A stretch of DNA of 27,100 nt from Prevotellaceae bacterium (GCA_019420585.1 JAHZGX010000030.1:1-27100); one strand, 5' to 3'; positions 6,997-14,276 are shown, numbered from the stretch's first letter. Notes: a model not told the origin generated them from the letters alone. Translations and numbers: made by a program.

Positions 6997-8535
6997 TTAC
7001 TGCGCTTCCTGGCCGTCCGCAGTTTCATCCAGCGCAGCGTCATCCACCTCATCGATGGGAGCGTAATACTCTATGCCACACTGGCGCAGCAGCCTCTTGT
7101 CCACGCCCAAGTCAGTCTTCTTGGGCATCCACCTGGGCACGCTGTATCCACCAAGGTCTTCCTTCTTGAAGGACTCTGCGGCCCCGGGATACACCAGACG
7201 GAAATCAATGGTTTTCTGTATGGCGCGCTTGTTGGGAATCTCCAGTTTTCCATCCACGCTGCCATTGCCCCAGGGATTGCGCATGGTCCACAAATACCTG
7301 TCAGGCGAACTGGTATACATCAGCGTGAACGCATGGCCCGTAACAGTCTCAAGCGTGCCACACACAAGGCCACCTTTATTAAATCCGCCCACGCCCACCA
7401 TGCCGTTCTCCATAGCCCAAGTCAGCACCTTCTGCATTTCTGCGGGATAGAGCGTTTCCGGCGTAATGGCAAAACTATTTCCGCAACCGGTGAATGGAGG
7501 CGCAGCATGTTCGGTGCCGATACCTTCGATACCGTTGCAGCCGAAGCGTGTCTCCCATTTCATGAGTGCCTTTTCCAACACAGTGGCCCAAGTCACAGCA
7601 TTGTTTTTACCCGTGCATTGTGCCAGGCTACCAGAACTGTTGCACAAAAACTTATTGTCCACCACCACGGTAATGGGGTTGCCCTGCGGGTCATACATCT
7701 TCACAGAGAAATTATTGCCTTGCTGAGTGATAATATCCTGTATGAAGGCAGGATACATGTAGGCAAACGAAGCCAGCACGGCACACATGCAACAGTTACC
7801 TATGGCATGCTGGTTGACATCGGCCGGAGTGGGCTGCGTATAGGGGTAAAGTTTCACCGTCTTGGTTGTCCACCGGTTGTAATCACCCACCGTGAAAGAA
7901 GGCTGATTGGCAGCATTTTCCAACCAAGCCTTATCCTCGTCTGTAGCAGCGGGGAAGTTCTCGAAATGCTTGCCCATGGGAGTCTTGGAGGAGTTGGACA
8001 GGCCACTCTTGTACTTCGTTATTATCTGATTCACATCGGTCAGTTCGGCACGATTGGGAAAACTCTCCACTGATGATGCCTCCCGTGCCTCGGTGGACGA
8101 CTTATAGAAGTGCCTCCAGATGGTCCCCTGCTTGAGAACCAGCAAATCACTCTCGTTGGCAGCAATGACATAGGTGGCTTTCGTACCCGTGCTGCGTGAC
8201 ACGGCCGTGAAGGATCTCTTGTCCTCGGCATAAGTCAAGTCATAGATTTCCTCCCCAGTGCTCTTCTGCCACTTGAGCACAGTGCCGCTGAAGGTCAGTT
8301 TTTCCGAGCCGTCATAGTGCACGGTATTGCCACCCATCACACGGTAACCCAAGTACCAATAGCCATCCAACTGCCCGGGCTCACCCTGCGGCATGACCTC
8401 CATGTACTGGATTTGGGACACATCATAGGATACCACGCTGTTGTCTGTGAGCGTGATGTCCAGCCGCTGTGCCACTGCGCCCGTTCCGCACACCAAAGCA
8501 AGCAGTGCCTGCAAGAAGATTCGTTTCATTTTCAT
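6997..8535 (-). CDS. Secreted calpain-like (family C2) cysteine peptidase
   Basis: The 512-residue protein has a signal peptide (MKMKRIFLQALLALVCGTGA, cleaved near VAQ-R). A beta-rich N-terminal region (about 24-160) follows, then a calpain-like protease core. The core has all three expected catalytic contexts: QHAIGNCC (Cys248, matching calpain GALGDCW), VTGHAFTL (His401) and MRNPWGNG (Asn420). VVVDNKF (291-297) and TWATVLEKALMKWE (315-328) also match calpain core strands and helices. It is exported, at least to the periplasm. No type IX sorting domain or lipobox is apparent. Porphyromonas Tpr is a known Bacteroidales C2 peptidase. Most calpains need calcium; whether this one does is unknown. 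A TAACTTTG box lies 46 bp upstream. A second in-frame ATG two codons in (8529) is equally possible as start. Confidence 0.87.
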   Translation of the reverse strand: MKMKRIFLQALLALVCGTGAVAQRLDITLTDNSVVSYDVSQIQYMEVMPQGEPGQLDGYWYLGYRVMGGNTVHYDGSEKLTFSGTVLKWQKSTGEEIYDLTYAEDKRSFTAVSRSTGTKATYVIAANESDLLVLKQGTIWRHFYKSSTEAREASSVESFPNRAELTDVNQIITKYKSGLSNSSKTPMGKHFENFPAATDEDKAWLENAANQPSFTVGDYNRWTTKTVKLYPYTQPTPADVNQHAIGNCCMCAVLASFAYMYPAFIQDIITQQGNNFSVKMYDPQGNPITVVVDNKFLCNSSGSLAQCTGKNNAVTWATVLEKALMKWETRFGCNGIEGIGTEHAAPPFTGCGNSFAITPETLYPAEMQKVLTWAMENGMVGVGGFNKGGLVCGTLETVTGHAFTLMYTSSPDRYLWTMRNPWGNGSVDGKLEIPNKRAIQKTIDFRLVYPGAAESFKKEDLGGYSVPRWMPKKTDLGVDKRLLRQCGIEYYAPIDEVDDAALDETADGQEAQ

Positions 8536-8580
8536 AGGTCTTTGAATTATATCTGTTTTGACATTTCATACTATCCATGA

Positions 8581-8588
8581 CAAAGTTA
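8581..8588 (-). promoter_or_regulatory. -7 box (TAACTTTG) for the calpain-like gene
   Basis: The minus strand has TAACTTTG 46 bp before the start codon. A TTTG lies upstream at 8615-8612, but the 23-bp spacer is longer than the usual 19-21, so the -33 element is uncertain. Confidence 0.6.
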
Positions 8589-8633
8589 ACACTTTTTTCG
8601 CTCACGCCGAGCAAACCTGCTTATGAAAAGCAG

Positions 8634-8641
8634 TAACTTTG
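8634..8641 (+). promoter_or_regulatory. -7 box (TAACTTTG) for the GNAT gene
   Basis: TAACTTTG lies 20 bp before the chosen ATG at 8662. It makes the further-upstream in-frame ATG at 8623 an unlikely start. It is divergent from the calpain-like promoter about 45 bp away. No clear -33 element. Confidence 0.6.
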
Positions 8642-8661
8642 CACAAACAAACGAAATACGC

Positions 8662-9255
8662 ATGGAGAAAATCACATACAGGAACGCCACTCAAGAGGAT
8701 GCGGCCTTCGTGGCAATGGCAGTTGCCGAGGCTGTAGGGAATACACTCATGGAGCGTATGGAAGCAGGAAAACTGACCGCGAAAGACAAAAAACTGCTGG
8801 CACAGATAGAAACTGCGTGCAGACGCATCGACACGCTCTACAGCTGGCGCCACGCACACCTAGCCATCACCACCGAAGGCATACCTGTGGGGGCACTGGT
8901 AGCCTACAGGGGTGAGGGGTATTTGGAACGCCGAGCCCGCACATTCTCCTTGCTGAGCAACCTCATCACGTTTGACACGGAGACCATGGATGCCGAGACA
9001 AAGGATGGAGAATACTATCTGGACAGCCTCGCCGTGCTTCCACAATGGAGAGGAATGGGCATTGCCCGTCACCTGCTGAAGCATGCACAGCAAGAGGCAC
9101 ACCGATACGGCCGCCCCGCCATACTGGCCTGTGCACCGGAAAACCTGGGAGCCAAACGGCTCTACGAGTCTCTGGGGTTCAAGGAAGAAGGACGGATGTA
9201 CATCTTCGGCGAGGATTATTTGCGCATGGTGTCACCATCAGGCACCTCCTCATAG
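8662..9255 (+). CDS. GNAT family N-acetyltransferase
   Basis: The 197-residue cytoplasmic protein has the GNAT acetyl-CoA site VLPQWRGMGIARHLL (125-139; Q/RxxGxG/A loop), a preceding strand EYYLDSLAV, and the C-terminal NLGAKRLYESLGFKEEGR motif (161-178). It transfers an acetyl group from acetyl-CoA to an unknown amine, possibly a protein N-terminus or small molecule. The start at 8662 is chosen because a promoter box overlaps the 13-codon upstream extension. Its 3' end overlaps the converging DUF308 gene by 40 bp. Confidence 0.88.
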   Translation: MEKITYRNATQEDAAFVAMAVAEAVGNTLMERMEAGKLTAKDKKLLAQIETACRRIDTLYSWRHAHLAITTEGIPVGALVAYRGEGYLERRARTFSLLSNLITFDTETMDAETKDGEYYLDSLAVLPQWRGMGIARHLLKHAQQEAHRYGRPAILACAPENLGAKRLYESLGFKEEGRMYIFGEDYLRMVSPSGTSS

Positions 9256-9803
9256 TCCACATACTCACCCCGGTGACTTGCACGATGCTCATAGACAGCA
9301 CGGCGGATACCACGCAGCAATTCGGTGACTCCGTAATAAATGCACCCTATGCCCAACAGGAAAAAAGGCACGGAGGCCGTCCGCATGGGATTGGCCAAAA
9401 CAAACACACCCAGCACCACAAGTGCCAGAGACATAACCACCATCCACCAGCGCACAGGCACCACACCCCTGGCTCCCAGTTGGGAAGCCAGTTGCTGCAC
9501 GCCGCCAAGCAGGAACAGCACGGCCAACACATACATCAAAGCACGTATGAACACCCCAGGCACAAGGATAAGCATCATACCTAGCAGGGCACTGCCCGCA
9601 CCCACTACAGGGAAGAAAGGGCGTATAGGACCTGCTGCCGACGGGAACCAGAAACTTATGACAGGCACCAAACCTGCCAACAGAAAGACACCTCCGATGA
9701 TTTGAACCATTAGGGTAATGTATGCCTGAGGGTCAGCAATCAGTAATGCTCCCGCCAAGACAGCACACACAGACTTCACAATCAATAATACGTATCTATA
9801 CAT
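9216..9803 (-). CDS. HdeD/DUF308-like multi-pass membrane protein
   Basis: The 195-residue protein has about six hydrophobic helices spaced in pairs (for example 4-22, 29-50, 61-83, 86-103, 117-136, 141-160) and a charged C-terminal tail (RASHRGEYVDYEEVPDGD). The repeated helix-pair pattern with Gly-rich turns (IIGGVFLLAGLVP, VLFLLGGVQQL) matches the DUF308/HdeD family, linked to acid or envelope stress in some enterobacteria. The start is ATG 9803, since a TAACTTTG box lies just upstream; the longer open frame begins before that promoter. The 240 bp upstream, to the next gene, show nothing else clear. Molecular function is unknown. Confidence 0.75.
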   Translation of the reverse strand: MYRYVLLIVKSVCAVLAGALLIADPQAYITLMVQIIGGVFLLAGLVPVISFWFPSAAGPIRPFFPVVGAGSALLGMMLILVPGVFIRALMYVLAVLFLLGGVQQLASQLGARGVVPVRWWMVVMSLALVVLGVFVLANPMRTASVPFFLLGIGCIYYGVTELLRGIRRAVYEHRASHRGEYVDYEEVPDGDTMRK

Positions 9804-9824
9804 GGCTATTTGATTTATTGGATA

Positions 9825-9832
9825 CAAAGTTA
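9825..9832 (-). promoter_or_regulatory. -7 box (TAACTTTG) for the DUF308 gene
   Basis: The minus strand has TAACTTTG 21 bp before the ATG at 9803. No convincing -33 element at 19-21 bp. It decides between the short start and the extended frame. Confidence 0.55.
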
Positions 9833-10043
9833 ATGATTTCACGCCAAGAAAAGCCTTCCACTGCGCAAAATCATTCATTCCACTGGCACACATTGTACAT
9901 TCTGGACAATTTTCGATTCGCATGGAACAAGACAAAGCACACAAGAAAGTCCCAGAGAATGCCTTGTGTCATACTGCTCAGCACCCTCCGGGACGGATTC
10001 ACATATAATTGAAAAAGTTAAGGTTGTTCATTCCAATCACCGC

Positions 10044-10553
10044 TCAACGGCACAGTGCGCCGATGAATGCACCCACTGCAGCGGCACCCACTGCGCCTGC
10101 CACCACCTTGCCTGCAGGGCTGAGATGACCGTGGAAATGAGCCACAGGATGGCTGAAATAGAACTCGGGCTCATAATAAACATCGTACCAGTACCAGTCA
10201 CGACCGCGCAGATAGCCCCAGCGGCCGTCGACATAACGCACACGTCCGTGCCAGCCGGGCACATAGCCACAGGCATCCAGGCGAGGTCCACCATGGTGAG
10301 GCATGTGGTGACGAGGAGGCTCGGGACGATGGTGAGGCATCATGTCCGGCCGCCCCATATGCCCATGGCGACCATCCCGCATACCCGGCTCACCCATGTG
10401 GTAGCCTCTGCGGGGAACATCGCGCAACGCCATCCCACTCCGGCCAGCAGGCCGTCCGTCCCGCACATCGTGCCTGCGCCCCTGTGCAAAAGCGCTTCCG
10501 AATGCCAATGACACCATCATCAACACTGCCATGAAAAATACGTTGCGTTTCAT
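10044..10553 (-). CDS. Secreted His/Met/Gly/Arg-rich protein with C-terminal glycine zipper
   Basis: The 169-residue protein has a clear signal peptide (about 1-24, ending SAFAQG). A low-complexity region (about 25-90) follows, very rich in Arg, His, Met, Gly and Pro (for example HMGRPDMMPHHRPEPPRHHM). A Tyr/Trp-rich segment comes next (GRWGYLRGRDWYWYDVYYEP), then a small Ala/Gly helix (VVAGAVGAAAVGAFIGAL) resembling a glycine zipper. It should be periplasmic or outer-membrane associated. The His/Met content would suit metal binding, but that is inference. I do not recognise a named family. It is preceded by a good Bacteroidota-type promoter. Confidence 0.75.
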   Translation of the reverse strand: MKRNVFFMAVLMMVSLAFGSAFAQGRRHDVRDGRPAGRSGMALRDVPRRGYHMGEPGMRDGRHGHMGRPDMMPHHRPEPPRHHMPHHGGPRLDACGYVPGWHGRVRYVDGRWGYLRGRDWYWYDVYYEPEFYFSHPVAHFHGHLSPAGKVVAGAVGAAAVGAFIGALCR

Positions 10554-10609
10554 AATACTGTTTCTTTAGTAAAGTGAATAACTCTTGCTTATCTCTCTTG
10601 TTGACATTG

Positions 10610-10640
10610 CAAAGTTACGGCAGCGCACATGCACACGAAA
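10610..10640 (-). promoter_or_regulatory. Promoter of the His/Met-rich protein gene
   Basis: The minus strand reads TTTC (10640-10637), a 19-bp spacer, then TAACTTTG (10617-10610). The -7 box is perfect and the -33 is one base off TTTG. It lies 56 bp before the ATG. Confidence 0.6.
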
Positions 10641-10655
10641 CTGATTTGTCCTAAA

Positions 10656-10701
10656 GGGTGGGCGGATTTTCCCTATCGTTTCAGGGAAATTCCACCCACC
10701 C
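10656..10701. repeat. Long GC/AT-mixed hairpin upstream of the His/Met-rich gene
   Basis: Two 19-nt arms (10656-10674 and 10683-10701) pair at 17 of 19 positions around an 8-nt loop ATCGTTTC. It lies just upstream of the -33 box on the minus strand. It could be a terminator, a dispersed palindrome or a regulator site. No poly-U follows on either strand. Confidence 0.6.
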
Positions 10702-10777
10702 TCTCCCTCAAAGCGGCATGCCTGTACCACGCTCCTAACAAACTTAAAAACAAAGATTGCTACGTCGAAAAGGAGTA

Positions 10778-10834
10778 ATGGCGGGACACAGCAAGGGCAA
10801 GAAAAAGAGGGCGTGTCGAAAATGCGCATTTTGA
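10778..10834 (+). CDS. Possible 18-codon basic leader peptide
   Basis: AAGGAG lies 4 nt before an ATG opening an 18-residue frame (MAGHSKGKKKRACRKCAF) that stops inside the palindrome at 10807-10843. A short Lys/Arg-rich frame with a good ribosome site ending in a hairpin looks leader-like. However, no promoter or clear downstream gene supports it and it may be chance. Confidence 0.15.
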   Translation: MAGHSKGKKKRACRKCAF

Positions 10835-10843
10835 CATGCCCTC
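10807..10843. repeat. 18-bp near-perfect palindrome abutting a promoter box
   Basis: GAGGGCGTGTC pairs with GACATGCCCTC around an AAAATGCGCATTTT core, with one bulged G and one G-U pair. It ends 2 bp before a TAACTTTG box on the plus strand. It may be an operator, or a hairpin of the GTGTC-AAAAT type. Its function is not shown by the sequence. Confidence 0.65.
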
Positions 10844-10845
10844 CT

Positions 10846-10853
10846 TAACTTTG
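10846..10853 (+). promoter_or_regulatory. Orphan -7 box (TAACTTTG)
   Basis: A perfect TAnnTTTG box faces an intergenic region with no recognised gene; only a 48-codon frame lies downstream. The palindrome 10807-10843 occupies the place where a -33 element would be, and no TTTG sits at 19-21 bp. Confidence 0.35.
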
Positions 10854-10886
10854 CACATGCAGCAGTACTGTGACCCGTGAAGGCGG

Positions 10887-11033
10887 ATGGATTTTGCCTT
10901 TCAGGGCAACGCATATTGTCAGGCAAAGACATTCTCAGCCTGTAAGAATCAGGGCAGGTCATTTGTGGATGGGAAAGAATTGCTTGCAGAAGCCAGTCTG
11001 GATGGAGTGTCATGCCTTAAACGGTTTCTTTGA
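10887..11033 (+). CDS. Possible 48-residue small protein, unrecognised
   Basis: ATG at 10887 opens a 48-codon frame beginning MDFAFQGNAYCQ and ending SCLKRFL before TGA at 11031-11033. It lies about 25 bp past the expected start of transcription from the box at 10846. The translation is mixed hydrophilic, with three Cys, and shows no signal peptide or motif I know. Ribosome-site quality is weak. A chance frame or a fragment of a lost gene is as likely. Confidence 0.2.
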   Translation: MDFAFQGNAYCQAKTFSACKNQGRSFVDGKELLAEASLDGVSCLKRFL

Positions 11034-11282
11034 TGTTTTCTTGACATATTCGCCCTTTTCTGCTTTTCGCCGAAATACCCTATTTCAACTTTCCAATTGG
11101 GAAAAAATTTTTTCCTAGTTGGATTTTTATTTTTTTCCAGTTGGCGCGTTTTCGTGAAACCTTTTCAAAAATCAAGAAAAACACTCTTGCAAGGAAAAGT
11201 ATGCCGTATTGGAGACACGGATTTCCTTGCTTCTCCGGGACAACACGTATTACTTGACCAAGACTGTATATTGCAGGGGCAG
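11034..11282. other. Gene-free AT-rich stretch with phased motifs and inverted repeats
   Basis: I see no gene. CCAATTGG (11093), CCTAGTTGG (11114) and CCAGTTGG (11137) recur every 21-23 bp, separated by long A/T tracts. The first two form a 30-bp imperfect palindrome around GAAAAAATTTTTTC. Further on, CAACACGTATT (11241-11251) is a perfect 11-bp inverted match of AATACGTGTTG (11285-11295). Confidence 0.55.
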
Positions 11283-11384
11283 GGAATACGTGTTGCACGA
11301 AGGGCGATGCTAGAATCTCAAGCATCACACAAAACATCGGAACAACAACGAGGGGCTGTGCCTATTTCATTATGACACAGCCCC
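11283..11384 (+). pseudogene. 3' remnant of the HU-like element, second copy
   Basis: The stretch aligns with 632-745: both read GGAATACGT..CACGAAG.GC.ATGC, then CAAGCATCACA.AAA.CAT, then CAACAACGAGGGGCTGTGCC and the closing hairpin. The 5' part of the element (iterons, promoter box, MIQY start) is not recognisable here. It sits at the end of waaA. No coding capacity remains. Confidence 0.6.
11352..11384. terminator. Hairpin at the 3' side of waaA
   Basis: GGGGCTGTG (11352-11360) pairs perfectly with CACAGCCCC (11376-11384) over a 15-nt loop. It lies 36 bp past the waaA stop on the minus strand and could end that operon. It also belongs to the dispersed element shared with 713-745. There is no long U-run. 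Confidence 0.55.
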
Positions 11385-11419
11385 CATTATGATGCGCCTT
11401 GCAGGCAATTTTTCCTGCC

Positions 11420-12643
11420 CTACAGACCCAGTGTACGGAATATCGTATCGGTGGCTCCCGCGTTTGAAGCCACATACTTGTGGGCAATGGCACCGCGCAC
11501 CTCACGCAGATTATCGTCTTCAAGCAAACGATCCAGCACGGCATTGAAAAGCGTGCTGCCCGTAATCTCGAAACATCCGCCCATGCGCAACAGGTCCTGA
11601 GCCTCGCGGAAACCCTTGTTGTTGGGGCCTATGAGCACAGGCACGCCGTGCACGGCAGCCTCAGGCACATTGTGTATGCCGGCTCCGAACCCGCCTCCCA
11701 CGTAGGCTACATGCCCGTAGCGGTATATGCTGCTCAGCAGTCCGTAACAATTCACAATCAGGCAGTCTGCCTGATCCACAGTACCAATCTGGGCATCAGT
11801 ATAACACACACTGGGGCGCCTGAGTTTCTCCCCTATCTGGCGCAACCTGTCATCACTGATTACGTGGGGTGCCAGAATGAGTTTCAGACGGGAATTCCTG
11901 TTAAAGTAAGGCAGAATGAACGACTCATCGGGCTGCCAACTGCTGCCCACCACCAGCACCTTGTCGGCATTGGAGACAAACTTCTCCACCAAAGGCAGTG
12001 CCTTGGCACGGCGGCTAATGTCAAGCACACGATCAAAGCGAGTGTCGCCCACGATGGTAACATTGTCCTTGATACCCTTGGAGGCGAGGAGCCGAGCCGA
12101 CTCCTCATCCTGCACGAAGAAGTGGGTTATCATCTTCAGCACTCGCACATAGCCTGCTCCATACCAACGGAAGAACACCTTGTTGGAACGGAATATACTG
12201 CTCACACTATATACGGGAATGCCATGCTTGTAACAGGCATGTATGATATTGTACCAGAACTCGTACTTGATGAAGAATGCCATCTCTGGCTTTATCAAGC
12301 GCAGGAAACTGGCCACATTGCCCGGAGTATCCATAGGCAAATAGCACACAATGTCGGCACCCTCATAATTCTTGCGCACCTCATAGCCCGAAGGACTGAA
12401 GAAGGTAAGCAGAATCTGATACTCGGGATGCTCGCGACGAAAGCGTTCTATGAGGGAACGTCCTTGCTCAAACTCACCCAGTGAGGCAGCATGGAACCAC
12501 ACGTAGCGCTTGCTCTTGTCCACCTTCTTGCGCAGCGTGATGAAAGTCTTAAACCTGCCCTTGATCATGGCACGTGCCTTGCGGTGGAAGGGGGACACCA
12601 GCACGATGCCCAGCATGTACAGATAAATGGCCAACGAATACAT
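11420..12643 (-). CDS. waaA: 3-deoxy-D-manno-octulosonic acid (Kdo) transferase
   Basis: The 407-residue inner-membrane-associated GT30 enzyme transfers Kdo from CMP-Kdo to the lipid A precursor, early in lipopolysaccharide core synthesis. It has an N-terminal membrane anchor (about 4-18) and the HAASLGEFEQG motif (51-61), whose Glu57 matches the family's catalytic base. VGSSWQPDE and the C-terminal YVGGGFGAGIHNVPEAAVHGVPVLIGP are nucleotide-binding blocks. I chose ATG 12643, one base after the gltX stop; an in-frame TTG at 12661 inside gltX is a weaker alternative. It forms an operon with gltX. Confidence 0.93.
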   Translation of the reverse strand: MYSLAIYLYMLGIVLVSPFHRKARAMIKGRFKTFITLRKKVDKSKRYVWFHAASLGEFEQGRSLIERFRREHPEYQILLTFFSPSGYEVRKNYEGADIVCYLPMDTPGNVASFLRLIKPEMAFFIKYEFWYNIIHACYKHGIPVYSVSSIFRSNKVFFRWYGAGYVRVLKMITHFFVQDEESARLLASKGIKDNVTIVGDTRFDRVLDISRRAKALPLVEKFVSNADKVLVVGSSWQPDESFILPYFNRNSRLKLILAPHVISDDRLRQIGEKLRRPSVCYTDAQIGTVDQADCLIVNCYGLLSSIYRYGHVAYVGGGFGAGIHNVPEAAVHGVPVLIGPNNKGFREAQDLLRMGGCFEITGSTLFNAVLDRLLEDDNLREVRGAIAHKYVASNAGATDTIFRTLGL

Positions 12644-12644
12644 G

Positions 12645-14204
12645 TCAGCCCAGAGTGTCAATAGCGTAGTTCATACGTGCAAGTGTTTCTTCCTTACCCA
12701 AGAATGCAGCCAATTCGTACATGTCCGGACCCTGTCCTGCTCCCACCAAGCAAATACGCCATGCATTCCAGGGACGCACGCCTGTTGATTCTGCCCAAGG
12801 ATCAACAATCTTCCTCAGTCCATCTGCACTGAAGTCATCTGCCTGTGACAGCACACCAGCCAGTTGCCTCATCTCCTGAGCCGTGCCCTCCTTCCAGTTC
12901 TTGCGGATGAACTTGTCATCGGCATCGAAGGTCGTGGGAGCCACAAAGAAGAAACTGGTAAGAGGCCACAGGTCACTCACGAAACTGACATTGCGCTTAT
13001 GCTTGTTACCCTGTGCATCGGTATACTCTATCACCTTGATTTTCATCATGCGCACCACATCCTCCTCCTTCTCAGGAGTGGAGGCTATGCCTTGTCCGCG
13101 AAGCAGCGCGTCAAAGCCGGGAACCCATGCAGCATCAGGTTGGCGCAGCAAATACTGGTGATTGAACCAAGCAGCCTTAACATAGTCAAACTTAGCACCG
13201 TTCTTGGAACACTTGCTCAAGTCAAACAGGGAAGTCATCTCCTCAAGGGACATAATCTCCTGGTCATTACCAGGATTCCAGCCAAGAAGAGCCAAGAAAT
13301 TGACCACGGCCTGTGGCAGATAACCCTGCTCACGGTATCCGCTGCTCACCTCACCGCTCTTGGGATCATGCCACTCCAGAGGAAACACGGGGAAGCCCAA
13401 TTTGTCACCATCCCTCTTACTCAGTTTGCCATTGCCCACAGGCTTGAGCAGCAGAGGCAAGTGAGCGAATTCAGGCATGGTGTCCTGCCAACCAAAAGCC
13501 TCATAGAGAAGAACGTGAAGCGGTGCACTGGGCAGCCACTCCTCTCCACGGATAACATGCGTGACCTCCATCAGGTGGTCATCCACGATGTTGGCCAGAT
13601 GATAAGTGGGCAGATCATCGGCACTCTTATAAAGCACCTTGTCATCCAAGATGCTGCTGTTGATGCGTACATCGCCGCGTATGATATCATGGACAACCAC
13701 GTCACGCCCCGGCTCAATAAGGAAGCGCACCACATACTGGTGTCCCGACTCCATCAGCGCACGGGTTTCCTCGGCAGTAAGCGTAAGTGAGTTGCGCATT
13801 TGCATGCGTGTACCGGCATCATACTGGAAATTCTCCACAGCAGCACGCTTGGCGTCAAGTTCCTCGGGAGTGTCAAAAGCAATGTAAGCCTTGCCGTTGT
13901 CAAGCAACTGATGCACGTAACTGCGATAGACGTCACGACGTTCACTTTGGCGATAAGGGCCATGTTCGCCACCGATACCCACACCCTCATCAAAAGTGAT
14001 GCCCAGCCATTGGAAAGCCTCCTGTATGTATTCCTCGGCTCCGGGCACAAATCGTGTGGAGTCTGTGTCTTCTATTCTGAAAATAAGGTCACCGCCATGC
14101 TGGCGTGCGAAAAGGTAATTGTAAAGGGCAGTCCGCACTCCTCCTATATGCAGCGGACCCGTAGGACTGGGGGCAAAACGCACCCTCACTTTTCTGTCAG
14201 ACAT
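12645..14204 (-). CDS. gltX: Glutamyl-tRNA synthetase
   Basis: The 519-residue class I synthetase charges tRNA-Glu with glutamate in the cytoplasm. The HIGH-type motif reads PSPTGPLHIGG (12-22) and the KMSKS-type motif KLSKRDG (260-266). FRIEDTD (42-48) and YHLANIVDDHLM complete the glutamate/ATP site. The anticodon-binding region takes up the rest. Length is usual for the Bacteroidota enzyme. It is first in a two-gene operon with waaA. Its -7 box TAATTTTG lies 24 bp upstream. Confidence 0.96.
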   Translation of the reverse strand: MSDRKVRVRFAPSPTGPLHIGGVRTALYNYLFARQHGGDLIFRIEDTDSTRFVPGAEEYIQEAFQWLGITFDEGVGIGGEHGPYRQSERRDVYRSYVHQLLDNGKAYIAFDTPEELDAKRAAVENFQYDAGTRMQMRNSLTLTAEETRALMESGHQYVVRFLIEPGRDVVVHDIIRGDVRINSSILDDKVLYKSADDLPTYHLANIVDDHLMEVTHVIRGEEWLPSAPLHVLLYEAFGWQDTMPEFAHLPLLLKPVGNGKLSKRDGDKLGFPVFPLEWHDPKSGEVSSGYREQGYLPQAVVNFLALLGWNPGNDQEIMSLEEMTSLFDLSKCSKNGAKFDYVKAAWFNHQYLLRQPDAAWVPGFDALLRGQGIASTPEKEEDVVRMMKIKVIEYTDAQGNKHKRNVSFVSDLWPLTSFFFVAPTTFDADDKFIRKNWKEGTAQEMRQLAGVLSQADDFSADGLRKIVDPWAESTGVRPWNAWRICLVGAGQGPDMYELAAFLGKEETLARMNYAIDTLG

Positions 14205-14227
14205 ATCTTCGTGTCGCTTGTTTTGCG

Positions 14228-14235
14228 CAAAATTA
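14228..14235 (-). promoter_or_regulatory. -7 box (TAATTTTG) for gltX-waaA
   Basis: The minus strand has TAATTTTG 24 bp before the gltX start, in the divergent interval shared with pgpH. The -33 element is not clear. Confidence 0.5.
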
Positions 14236-14268
14236 CCACATTTTTTCTAATTGACTGAGGTTTTTTTG

Positions 14269-14276
14269 TATTTTTG
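14269..14276 (+). promoter_or_regulatory. -7 box (TATTTTTG) for pgpH-rbr
   Basis: TATTTTTG lies 52 bp before the pgpH ATG, with T-rich DNA (14241-14247) at about the -33 position. It is back to back with the gltX box, about 34 bp away. Confidence 0.5.

Noticed and set aside
6997..8535. C10 (streptopain-like) peptidase identity for the secreted cysteine protease
   Set aside because: The GNCC, VVVDNKF, WATVLEKA, GHAF and RNPWG sequence order fits calpain (C2) better than C10, and no C10 propeptide layout is seen.
10744..11013. 89-codon minus-strand frame in the gene-free stretch
   Set aside because: It crosses the palindrome at 10807-10843 and a plus-strand promoter box, shows no ribosome site or known motif, and its translation looks random.
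11080..11375. Overlapping frames of 85 and 92 codons on both strands of the A/T-rich stretch
   Set aside because: They run through A/T tracts and the HU-like remnant; the translations are Phe/Lys-rich low complexity, with no promoter or ribosome site.
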